Translations under genes and position numbers: made by a program
Origin: Acidisphaera sp035272265
GTDB lineage: Bacteria > Pseudomonadota > Alphaproteobacteria > Acetobacterales > Acetobacteraceae
Assembly: GCA_035272265.1 (NCBI GenBank)
Contig: DATEQV010000552.1
Coordinates: forward strand, 1-17,413
Length of the DNA: 17,413 nt
Reading direction: 5' to 3'
In this document: positions 1 through 5,985 of the stretch, one piece after another
Position numbering within the stretch: position 1 is the first letter of the stretch
How the letters are laid out: every line of letters starts with the position of its first letter
Notes under the pieces: generated by a model
The model's input: only the letters and a program-made list of their open reading frames with translations
Told to the model about the DNA's origin: nothing
Databases searched by the model: none

Positions 1-569
1 TGAACCCGTACGTCGTGGTCGGGTTGTTCATCGGCGGATTGCTGCCGTACCTGTTCGGCTCGATGGGGATGACGGCGGTGGGCCGTGCGGCGGGCTCGGT
101 GGTGGTCGAGGTGCGGCGGCAGTTCCGCGAGATCCCCGGCATCATGGAGGGCACGGCGAAGCCGGAATACGGCCGCGCGGTGGACCTGCTGACCAAGGCG
201 GCGATCCGCGAGATGATCATCCCGTCGCTGCTGCCGGTGCTGGCGCCGCCGGTGCTATACTTTGTGATCGACGCGATCGCCGGCCGCTCGGCGGCGTTCA
301 GCGCGGTGGGCGCGATGCTGCTGGGCACGATCGTGACCGGGCTGTTCGTCGCGATCAGCATGACCAGCGGCGGCGGCGCGTGGGACAACGCCAAGAAGTA
401 CATCGAGGAAGGCAATTACGGCGGCAAGGGATCGGACGCCCACAAGGCGGCGGTGACCGGCGACACCGTGGGCGACCCGTACAAGGACACGGCGGGCCCG
501 GCGGTGAACCCGATGATCAAGATCACCAACATCGTCGCCTTGCTGCTGCTGGCGATCCTGGCAAGCTAG
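1..569 (+). CDS. hppA: Membrane-bound proton-translocating pyrophosphatase, C-terminal part (5' end outside window)
   Basis: Integral membrane enzyme that couples PPi hydrolysis to H+ (in some members Na+) export. The reading frame is already open at base 3 and gives 188 residues; the family is usually near 700, so only the last quarter is here. Visible are hydrophobic segments at the start (VVVGLFIGGLLPYLFG), in the middle (IIPSLLPVLAPPVLYFVID), a third around AMLLGTIVTGLFVAI, and a last one at the C-terminus. The family hallmark sits between the last two: the acidic/lysine stretch DNAKKYIEEG followed by HKAAVTGDTVGDPYKDT, which in M-PPases contributes Asp and Lys ligands of Mg-PPi. The residues that decide K+ dependence lie upstream of the window, so the subclass cannot be read. 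A soluble pyrophosphatase gene follows 70 bp downstream. Identification is firm; ion specificity is unknown. Confidence 0.95.
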   Translation, partial: NPYVVVGLFIGGLLPYLFGSMGMTAVGRAAGSVVVEVRRQFREIPGIMEGTAKPEYGRAVDLLTKAAIREMIIPSLLPVLAPPVLYFVIDAIAGRSAAFSAVGAMLLGTIVTGLFVAISMTSGGGAWDNAKKYIEEGNYGGKGSDAHKAAVTGDTVGDPYKDTAGPAVNPMIKITNIVALLLLAILAS

Positions 570-582
570 GGGCGCGGGGTCA

Positions 583-610
583 GGCGGCGGTCCGGGTTCG
601 GGCCGCCGTC
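583..610 (+). other. GC-rich hairpin between hppA and ppa
   Basis: GGCGGCGG (583-590) pairs with CCGCCGTC (603-610), seven Watson-Crick pairs and one G-U, around a 12-nt loop. It lies just after the hppA stop and upstream of the ppa ribosome site. There is no T-run, so it could be a weak terminator, an mRNA processing/stability hairpin, or chance in GC-rich DNA. Confidence 0.25.
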
Positions 611-639
611 CGCCACGCCGGCCACTGGGAGGGATTGCC

Positions 640-1167
640 ATGCGGATCGACGAGATTCCGATCGGGAAGAACCCGCCGGAGGACGTCAACGTCATCATCG
701 AAGTGCCGATCGGCGGCGAGCCGATCAAGTACGAGATGGACAAGGCGGCCGGCACGCTGTTCGTCGACCGCTTCCTGCATACGCCGATGCGCTACCCCGG
801 CAATTACGGCTTCGTGCCGCACACGCTGTCCGCCGACGGCGATCCGATCGATGTGCTGATCGCCAACACGCGTCCGCTGGTTCCGGGCGCCTACATCAAC
901 GTGCGCCCCGTGGGCGTGCTGAAGATGGAGGACGAGGGCGGCGGCGACGAGAAGATCATCGCGGTGCCGTCGACCAAGCTGACCAAGCGCTACATGCATG
1001 TCGAGAGCTACCGCGACCTGCCGCCGATCACGCTGGAGCAGATCCAGCACTTCTTCGAGCACTACAAGGACCTGGAGCCCGGCAAGTGGGTGAAGTTGAT
1101 CGGCTGGGGGGATAGGGCCGAGGCGCAGCTGATGATCCGGCAGGCGATCGAGCGGGCGGCGACGTAG
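640..1167 (+). CDS. ppa: Soluble inorganic pyrophosphatase (family I)
   Basis: Cytoplasmic Mg-dependent enzyme that hydrolyses PPi to two phosphates and pulls biosynthetic reactions forward. At 175 residues it has the normal size of bacterial family I enzymes. The signature DGDPIDVL is at residues 66-73, giving the metal-binding Asp66, Asp68 and Asp71. Further conserved acids follow at Asp98 and Asp103, with Lys105 after them. RYPGNYGFVP (51-60) is the usual substrate-side segment. The ATG is preceded by GGGAGGG at good spacing. The gene lies directly behind hppA on the same strand, so the cell has an energy-conserving and a purely hydrolytic PPase side by side, possibly co-transcribed. Confidence 0.96.
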   Translation: MRIDEIPIGKNPPEDVNVIIEVPIGGEPIKYEMDKAAGTLFVDRFLHTPMRYPGNYGFVPHTLSADGDPIDVLIANTRPLVPGAYINVRPVGVLKMEDEGGGDEKIIAVPSTKLTKRYMHVESYRDLPPITLEQIQHFFEHYKDLEPGKWVKLIGWGDRAEAQLMIRQAIERAAT

Positions 1168-1220
1168 CCGGTCGGCCTGGCCGGGCTCTGGCGGAATGTG
1201 CGGGCGTCCAGGAGCAGTGC

Positions 1221-1664
1221 ATGGAAGTCGCATACGTCTCGGCGCTCTCGGCGCTTGGTGGATCGGTGGTCGGCGGCCTGATATCGGGCGCCGCCACCTG
1301 GCTGAGTCAACGCGAGCAGGTGATGGCCGGGCAGCGCGCCCACGATCAGGCGCGGAGAGAGGACCTCTACAGGGACTTCATTGTCGCCGCCTCGAAAGCC
1401 TATGGCGAAGCTCTCACGAGCAACGACCCGAAGGGTGAGGACATCGTCGCTCTGTATGCGCTGATGAGCAGGATGCGCATCGTGTGCTCGCCGCGACTTG
1501 TCGCGTGCGCCGATAAAGTCATGGGCGTGACACTCGATACCTACTTCGCGCCGAACAAGACGATCGGCGAGGTGCATGACATGATGAAGAGCGGGGGCAG
1601 GTCGGGGCTCGATCTGCTGAAGGAGTTCGCCGAGCTCGCGCGCGAGGAGCGACAGGCGTTCTGA
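1221..1664 (+). CDS. Hypothetical protein with N-terminal membrane anchor
   Basis: 147 residues, family not recognised. Residues about 7-28 form one hydrophobic Gly/Ala/Ser-rich helix (ALGGSVVGGLISGAATW), followed by a polar, probably helical cytoplasmic domain rich in Arg, Asp and Glu, for example RAHDQARREDLYRDF. There are two cysteines (in VCSPRLVAC) and no enzyme motif that I can see. AGGAG at 1210-1214 supports the ATG. It follows ppa by 53 bp on the same strand and is followed by a repeat-rich gap. By eye its third codon positions are less strictly G/C than in the neighbours, which may indicate a later arrival or weak constraint. It could be a small signalling or membrane-scaffold protein; no function is assigned. 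Confidence 0.7.
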   Translation: MEVAYVSALSALGGSVVGGLISGAATWLSQREQVMAGQRAHDQARREDLYRDFIVAASKAYGEALTSNDPKGEDIVALYALMSRMRIVCSPRLVACADKVMGVTLDTYFAPNKTIGEVHDMMKSGGRSGLDLLKEFAELAREERQAF

Positions 1665-1711
1665 CCGACTCCGCGGGAGGATGATACCGAGGCTCTTTGA
1701 GAGGCTCGCCG

Positions 1712-1725
1712 TCCTCGCGATGACG
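1712..1725 (-). repeat. Fragment of family A palindromic repeat (head only)
   Basis: The reverse complement of these 14 bases (CGTCATCGCGAGGA) is identical to the first 14 bases of the complete A copy at 3890. It lies 13 bp from the end of the A copy at 1739-1834 in the same orientation. It therefore looks like a truncated second unit in tandem. Confidence 0.5.
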
Positions 1726-1738
1726 CGGTACCGAGTCT

Positions 1739-1834
1739 GCGTGACCGGAACGAAGCGAAGCAACCCAGGGCAACACAACGAACGCCTGTCACGCGGCTCT
1801 GGGTTGCTTCGTCGCGTTGCTCCTCGCAATGACG
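1739..1834 (-). repeat. Family A palindromic intergenic repeat, copy A1
   Basis: 96-nt element in reverse orientation to copy A2 (3890-3985). An ungapped hand alignment of the two gives 68 identical of 96 positions, with most differences near the last 12 bases. A 12-bp perfect stem is formed by 1757-1768 (GAAGCAACCCAG) and 1799-1810 (CTGGGTTGCTTC) around a 30-nt loop. The distal arm here has decayed relative to A2. The unit lies just beyond the stop of the last ABC-transporter gene. Repeats beginning with GTCATTGCGAGGAG-like sequence are widespread in proteobacterial intergenic DNA. Confidence 0.8.
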
Positions 1835-1846
1835 GGATGAGGCGTT

Positions 1847-1861
1847 CCTCGTATGACGAGG
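1847..1861 (-). terminator. Short hairpin directly after the ABC ATPase stop codon
   Basis: CCTCGT (1847-1852) and ACGAGG (1856-1861) form a 6-bp stem with a 3-nt loop, starting 1 base beyond the stop of the minus-strand ATPase gene. No T-run follows. Together with repeat A1 next to it, it may protect or end the transporter mRNA. The evidence is weak. Confidence 0.3.
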
Positions 1862-1862
1862 C

Positions 1863-2867
1863 TCAGGCCGCCTGCGGCACCGGCAGCTCGCCGGGCACGT
1901 GATCCAAGTGGCACGCCGAGACATGCGCGCCGCCCACCGTGCGCAGCATCGGCTCGTCGCGGCGGCAGCGGTCGAAGACATAGGGGCAGCGAGTGTGGAA
2001 GCGGCAGCCCTTCGGCGGGTTGATCGGGCTCGGCACGTCGCCCGACAGCATCACGCGATGCCGCCGCGCGGTCGGGTCGGGAACCGGCACCGCGGAGAGC
2101 AGTGCGCGCGTGTAGGGATGGTGCGGGGTGGCGAACAGGGCGCGCCGCTCGGCGACCTCGACGATGCGGCCGAGATACATCACGGCGACGCGGTGCGTCA
2201 GGTGCTCAACGATCGCCAGGTCGTGGCTGATGAACAGCAGCGCCAGCCCCAGCTCGTCCTGCAGGTCCGACAGCAGGTTGACGATCTGCGCCTTGACCGA
2301 CACGTCGAGCGCCGACACGGCCTCGTCGCAGATGATCAGGTCGGCGCCCGGTGCGAGCGCCCGTGCAATGCCGATGCGCTGGCGCTGGCCGCCGGAGAAC
2401 TCGTGCGGCAGACGGCGCATCGCATCGCGCGGCAGACGCACCTTGTCGAGCAGCGCGGCCACGCGGTCGTCGATCTCGCTGCGGCCGTGCGCGATGCCGA
2501 AATTGGTCATCGGCTCGGCCAGGATGTCGCGCACCCGCATCCGCGGATTGAGGCTGCTGAACGGGTCCTGGAACACCACCTGCATGCGCCGGCGCATCGG
2601 ACGCAGGCGGCGTTGCGGCAGGTCGTCGATGCGCTCGCCGTCGAGCAGCACCTCGCCGTCGGTCGGATCGATCAGGCGCAGGATGGTGCGCCCGACGGTC
2701 GACTTGCCGCAGCCGCTCTCGCCCACCAGCGACAGCGTCTCGCCGCGGTCGATGCTGAACGTCACGCCGTCCACCGCATAGACCCACGCTGCCGGGCCGC
2801 CGAGCACGCCGCCGCGCACCGGGAAGTGCTTCTTCAGCGCGTTCACCTCGAGCAGCGGCGGGGTCAT
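1863..2867 (-). CDS. Peptide-type ABC importer, second ATP-binding subunit (OppF/DppF-like)
   Basis: Cytoplasmic ATPase that with its OppD-like partner powers import of peptides or related compounds. 334 residues, usual for the family. Walker A GESGCGKST is at 49-57, Q-loop Gln100, signature FSGGQRQR at 157-164, Walker B LIICDE around 177-182, and the H-loop His215. The usual DEP is here DEA (Asp181-Glu182-Ala183), a mild variation. The C-terminal oligopeptide-type extension carries Cys288, Cys294, Cys301 and Cys319. In this family four such cysteines can hold an Fe-S cluster. The ATG overlaps the stop of the upstream ATPase by 4 bp (ATGA), which indicates translational coupling; no clear ribosome site is seen. 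The frame stays open upstream across the neighbour gene, but that extension is a shadow. The substrate is not readable. Confidence 0.93.
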   Translation of the reverse strand: MTPPLLEVNALKKHFPVRGGVLGGPAAWVYAVDGVTFSIDRGETLSLVGESGCGKSTVGRTILRLIDPTDGEVLLDGERIDDLPQRRLRPMRRRMQVVFQDPFSSLNPRMRVRDILAEPMTNFGIAHGRSEIDDRVAALLDKVRLPRDAMRRLPHEFSGGQRQRIGIARALAPGADLIICDEAVSALDVSVKAQIVNLLSDLQDELGLALLFISHDLAIVEHLTHRVAVMYLGRIVEVAERRALFATPHHPYTRALLSAVPVPDPTARRHRVMLSGDVPSPINPPKGCRFHTRCPYVFDRCRRDEPMLRTVGGAHVSACHLDHVPGELPVPQAA

Positions 2868-3856
2868 GCCGCGACCGCCGCCGGTTCGGCGTAGTGGCAC
2901 GCGACGTCGTGCGCCGGGGCCTTGCGCTCGATCGCGGGGGCGACCTCGCGGCACAGCGCGGTCGCCATCGTGCAGCGCCCGGCGAAGGCGCAGCCGACGA
3001 TCGGGCGGCGCAGGCTCGGCACCACGCCGGGGATTTCCGCCAGCCGCCCCGTGCCGCCGGGCACGAGCGACGAGCCGAGGCGGGGCACCGCGCCCAGCAG
3101 GCCGCGCGTGTACGGATGCAGCGGCTGGGCGAAGATCGTGCGCACCGGCGCCTCTTCGACCTTGCGGCCGGCGTACATGACCACCACGCGGTCGGCCATC
3201 TCCGCCACCACGCCGAGGTCGTGCGTGATCAGCATGATCGCCGAGCCCAGGCGCTGCTGCATCTCGCGCATCAGGTCGAGGATCTGCGCCTGGATCGTCA
3301 CGTCCAGCGCGGTCGTGGGCTCGTCGGCAATCAGCAGCTTCGGATTGCACGCCAGCGCCATCGCGATCATCACGCGCTGGCGCATCCCGCCCGAGAGCTG
3401 GTGCGGATATTCGTGCACCCGCCGCGCCGGCGCGGGAATGCCGACCAGCGTCAGCGCGTCCACCGCGCGCTTGATTGCGTCGCGGCGCGACAGGCCCTGG
3501 TGCAGCTGCAGCGTCTCGCCGATCTGGCGGCCGATGGTCAGCACCGGATTGAGGCTGCTCATCGGCTCCTGGAAGATCATCGAGATCTGGTTGCCGCGCA
3601 GGTCGCGTATCGCGCGTTCGGGCAAGGTCAGCAGGTCGCGGCCTTCGAAGCGGATCGCGCCGCGGATGCGGCCGGGCGGCTCCGGCACCAGGCGCAGGAT
3701 CGACATCGAGGTGACGGACTTGCCGCAGCCGCTCTCGCCGACGATGGCCAGCGTCTCGTTCGTTTCGATGTGAAACGACAGGCCCTCGACGGCGCGCACC
3801 ACGCCGTCGGGGGTGGCGAAATGCGTCTGCAGGTTCTCGACTTCGAGCAGGGGCAT
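2864..3856 (-). CDS. Peptide-type ABC importer, first ATP-binding subunit (OppD/DppD-like)
   Basis: 330-residue ATPase of the importer, located at the cytoplasmic face of the membrane. Walker A GESGCGKS is at 40-47, QEP at the Q-loop near 96-98, signature LSGGMRQR at 154-161, Walker B LLIADEP at 174-180 and H-loop His212. A C-terminal oligopeptide-type domain holds Cys289, Cys295, Cys302 and Cys320. The GGMRQRVMIAMAL form is typical of the D subunit, whereas the downstream partner has the F-type GGQRQRIGIARAL. The ATG directly follows a TAG (TAGATG) that ends a three-codon frame M-H-H with its own AGGA; otherwise the ribosome site is distant (about 12 nt). It is separated from the permease gene upstream by 134 bp that contain repeat A2. 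Confidence 0.94.
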   Translation of the reverse strand: MPLLEVENLQTHFATPDGVVRAVEGLSFHIETNETLAIVGESGCGKSVTSMSILRLVPEPPGRIRGAIRFEGRDLLTLPERAIRDLRGNQISMIFQEPMSSLNPVLTIGRQIGETLQLHQGLSRRDAIKRAVDALTLVGIPAPARRVHEYPHQLSGGMRQRVMIAMALACNPKLLIADEPTTALDVTIQAQILDLMREMQQRLGSAIMLITHDLGVVAEMADRVVVMYAGRKVEEAPVRTIFAQPLHPYTRGLLGAVPRLGSSLVPGGTGRLAEIPGVVPSLRRPIVGCAFAGRCTMATALCREVAPAIERKAPAHDVACHYAEPAAVAA

Positions 3857-3889
3857 CTAATGGTGCATTCCTGATCGGGGCCCGGTTGT

Positions 3890-3985
3890 CGTCATCGCGA
3901 GGAGCGCAGCGACGTGGCGATCCAGGGCCGAGCGACAGGCATTCGTCACGTTGCCCTGGATCGCCACGCTTCGCTCGCGATGACG
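3890..3985 (+). repeat. Family A palindromic intergenic repeat, copy A2
   Basis: Complete 96-nt palindrome inside the transporter operon. The outer stem is CGTCATCGCGA (3890-3900) with TCGCGATGACG (3975-3985), 11 perfect pairs. The inner stem is GTGGCGATCCAG (3914-3925) with CTGGATCGCCAC (3956-3967), 12 perfect pairs. The 30-nt loop shares GACAGGC and GTTGCC with copy A1. Against A1 the inner stem differs at four positions on each arm, and all four changes keep the pairing. Confidence 0.85.
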
Positions 3986-3990
3986 GATAA

Positions 3991-4908
3991 TCACAGCCGC
4001 TTCGCCAGACGCGGGTCGAGCGCATCGCGCAGGCCGTCGCCCATCAGGTTCACCGCCAGCACGGTGATCGACAGGAACACGGCGGGGAAGAAGACGATGT
4101 AGGGCTTGACCTCCCACAGCGCGCGGCCTTCGGCCATGATGTTGCCCCAGCTCGGGATGGTCGGCGGCGTGCCGGCGCCGATGAAGCTCAGGATCGCCTC
4201 GGTGATCATGGCCGACGCGCAGATATAGGTCGCCTGCACGGTCAGCGGCGCCGTCGTGTTGGGCAGGATGTGGCGCACCGCGATGCGCGGCAGCCGCGTG
4301 CCGGCGGCGATCGCCGCCTCGACATACGGCTGGTCGCGCAGGCTGAGCACCAGACCGCGCACGAGGCGCGCGACGCGCGGCGTCTCGGCCAGCGTGATCG
4401 CCATGATGACGTTCTGCACCGAGCCGCGCGTCAGCGCCATCAGCGCGACCGCCAGCAGGATCGGCGGGATCGACATCAGGCCGTCCATGCAGCGCATGAT
4501 GAGGCCGTCGGCCCAGCGCACGAACCCGGCCGTCAGCCCGATCAGCAGGCCGATGGCGGACGACAGCGCGGCGACGGCGAAGCCGACCAGCAGCGACACG
4601 CGCGCGCCGTACATCACGCGGGAATAGACGTCGCGGCCGAGCATGTCGGTGCCGAACCAGTATTGCGCGGACGGCGGGCGCGTGCGCTTGGCCGGCGCGA
4701 GCGCGGTCGGATCGACGGTGCCGAGCCAGGGGGCGGCGACAGCGATGAACAGCATCGCCAGCAGCAGCGCGCCGCCGATCACGATGGTCGGATGGCGCAC
4801 CACGAACCGGCCGACGCGCGAGCGCTGGCGCGGCTCCGGCAGAACCGCCGGCAGCGCGGGGGCGGCGTGCGCCGGGCGTACTGCTGGCGTGTCGGTGGTG
4901 GCGCTCAA
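3991..4908 (-). CDS. Peptide-type ABC importer, second permease (OppC/DppC-like)
   Basis: 305-residue inner-membrane permease. A Pro/Ala-rich cytoplasmic N-terminus is followed by TM1 (about 41-62), then the family's conserved segment FGTDMLGRDVYSRVMYGARV (about 85-104), a bundle of further helices, and the coupling EAA-type loop YVEAAIAAGTRLPRIA around 185-200. It ends GLRDALDPRLAKRL, typical for this subunit. The proposed start is TTG at 4906-4908. It overlaps the upstream permease stop as TTGA and has GAGG 8 nt upstream inside that gene. No ATG or GTG is available in frame before TM1 without losing the N-terminal region. The frame continues open upstream, but there it only shadows the other permease. 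Confidence 0.9.
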   Translation of the reverse strand: MSATTDTPAVRPAHAAPALPAVLPEPRQRSRVGRFVVRHPTIVIGGALLLAMLFIAVAAPWLGTVDPTALAPAKRTRPPSAQYWFGTDMLGRDVYSRVMYGARVSLLVGFAVAALSSAIGLLIGLTAGFVRWADGLIMRCMDGLMSIPPILLAVALMALTRGSVQNVIMAITLAETPRVARLVRGLVLSLRDQPYVEAAIAAGTRLPRIAVRHILPNTTAPLTVQATYICASAMITEAILSFIGAGTPPTIPSWGNIMAEGRALWEVKPYIVFFPAVFLSITVLAVNLMGDGLRDALDPRLAKRL

Positions 4909-5846
4909 TACCGGATCCTCGGGTCGAAGACGGTGTAGAGCAGATCGACGATCAGGTTCACCAGCACATAGACGAAGCTGAACAGCAAGACGACACCCTG
5001 GATCACCGGGTAGTCGCGCCGCAGGATGGCGTCCACGGTCAGCCGGCCGAGGCCGGGGATGGCGAACACGCTCTCGGTCACCACGGCGCCGCCGATCAGG
5101 GCGGCGAAACCCAGGCCGACGACGGTGACGATCGGCACCGCCGCGTTCTTCAGCGCATGCACGAACAGGATCGGCCGCTCGCTCAGCCCCTTGGCACGCG
5201 CGGTGCGGATGTAGTCCTGGCTGAGGACCTCGAGCATCGAGGCGCGGGTGATGCGGGCGATGAGCGCGACGTAGATGCCGCCGAGTGCCACCGACGGCAG
5301 GATCAGGCCGGACAGCCACGGCCAGAAGCCGTCCTGGATCGGCGTGTAGCCCTCGACCGGGAACCAGTCGAGCTGCAGCGCGAAGATGTAGGCGAGCAGG
5401 TAGCCGACCACGAACACCGGCACCGAGAAGCCGAGCACCGCCAGCACCATCGCCGCGCGATCGACGATACGCCCCTGCCGCCATGCCGCGACAACGCCCA
5501 TCGGGATGGCGATCACCAGCGACAGCAGCAGCGTGGTCGTCATCAGCGAGACGGTCGGCTGGACGCGCTGCGCGATCATCTTGGTGACCGGCAGGTTGGT
5601 GAAGATCGACACGCCGAGATCGCCTTGCATGACATGCCACAGCCAGTCGGCGAAGCGCACGACGTACGGGCGGTCGAGGCCGAGCGATTCGCGGATGCGC
5701 TCGACGTCCGCGGGGGTCGCCTGATCGCCCGCGATGATCGCGGCCGGGTCGCCCGGTGCGAGATACAGCAGCGAGAACACGATCAGTGCCACGATCAGCA
5801 TCACCGGGATCGTGGCGACGATGCGGCGCGCGGCGTAGCGGAGCAT
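4905..5846 (-). CDS. Peptide-type ABC importer, first permease (OppB/DppB-like)
   Basis: 313-residue inner-membrane permease with the classic start MLRYAARRIVATIPVML and TM1 to about residue 30, then LAPGDP (29-34). The extracytoplasmic segment includes SLGLDRPYVVRFADWL and QGDLGVS. The coupling loop DYIRTARAKGLSERPILFVH lies around 211-230 and contacts the ATPases. The C-terminus VFDPRIRY is the usual DPR ending. The ATG lies 10 nt beyond repeat B1; a GGGG that could serve as ribosome site overlaps the edge of that repeat. The stop overlaps the next permease start by 4 bp. The pair of permeases plus two different ATPases makes a complete heteromeric importer. Confidence 0.95.
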   Translation of the reverse strand: MLRYAARRIVATIPVMLIVALIVFSLLYLAPGDPAAIIAGDQATPADVERIRESLGLDRPYVVRFADWLWHVMQGDLGVSIFTNLPVTKMIAQRVQPTVSLMTTTLLLSLVIAIPMGVVAAWRQGRIVDRAAMVLAVLGFSVPVFVVGYLLAYIFALQLDWFPVEGYTPIQDGFWPWLSGLILPSVALGGIYVALIARITRASMLEVLSQDYIRTARAKGLSERPILFVHALKNAAVPIVTVVGLGFAALIGGAVVTESVFAIPGLGRLTVDAILRRDYPVIQGVVLLFSFVYVLVNLIVDLLYTVFDPRIRY

Positions 5847-5856
5847 CAGTTTGCCC

Positions 5857-5948
5857 CGTCATGGCCGGGCTTGTCCCGGCCATCCACGATTTGCCGTGCT
5901 TCAGGCAGAAGGAAGTCGTGGATGACCGGCACAAGGCCGGTCATGACG
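5857..5948. repeat. Family B palindromic repeat, copy B1 (four-way-junction fold)
   Basis: 92-nt element between the binding-protein gene and the first permease gene. Outer stem CGTCA (5857-5861) with TGACG (5944-5948). Arm 1 is TGGCCGGG-CTTGT-CCCGGCCA (5862-5882). Arm 2 is a stem TCCACGA (5883-5889) with TCGTGGA (5916-5922) around a 26-nt loop. Arm 3 has stem TGACCGGC with GCCGGTCA and loop ACAAG (5923-5943). The arms abut with no unpaired base at the junction. A second copy is at 9406-9500. Confidence 0.88.
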
Positions 5949-5985
5949 GTGTAGGGGTGGGTCGGCCGGTGAGGGCGATCGCGCA

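Noticed and set aside
1681..1902. Small open frames in the gap 1665-1862
   Set aside because: They are read through repeat A1 and its fragment, have no convincing ribosome site, and give no recognisable protein.
2868..4025. N-terminal extension of the second ATPase frame to 720 codons
   Set aside because: The extension is the wrong frame of the first ATPase gene and of repeat A2. The real protein begins with MTPPLLEVNALKKHF at the ATGA overlap.
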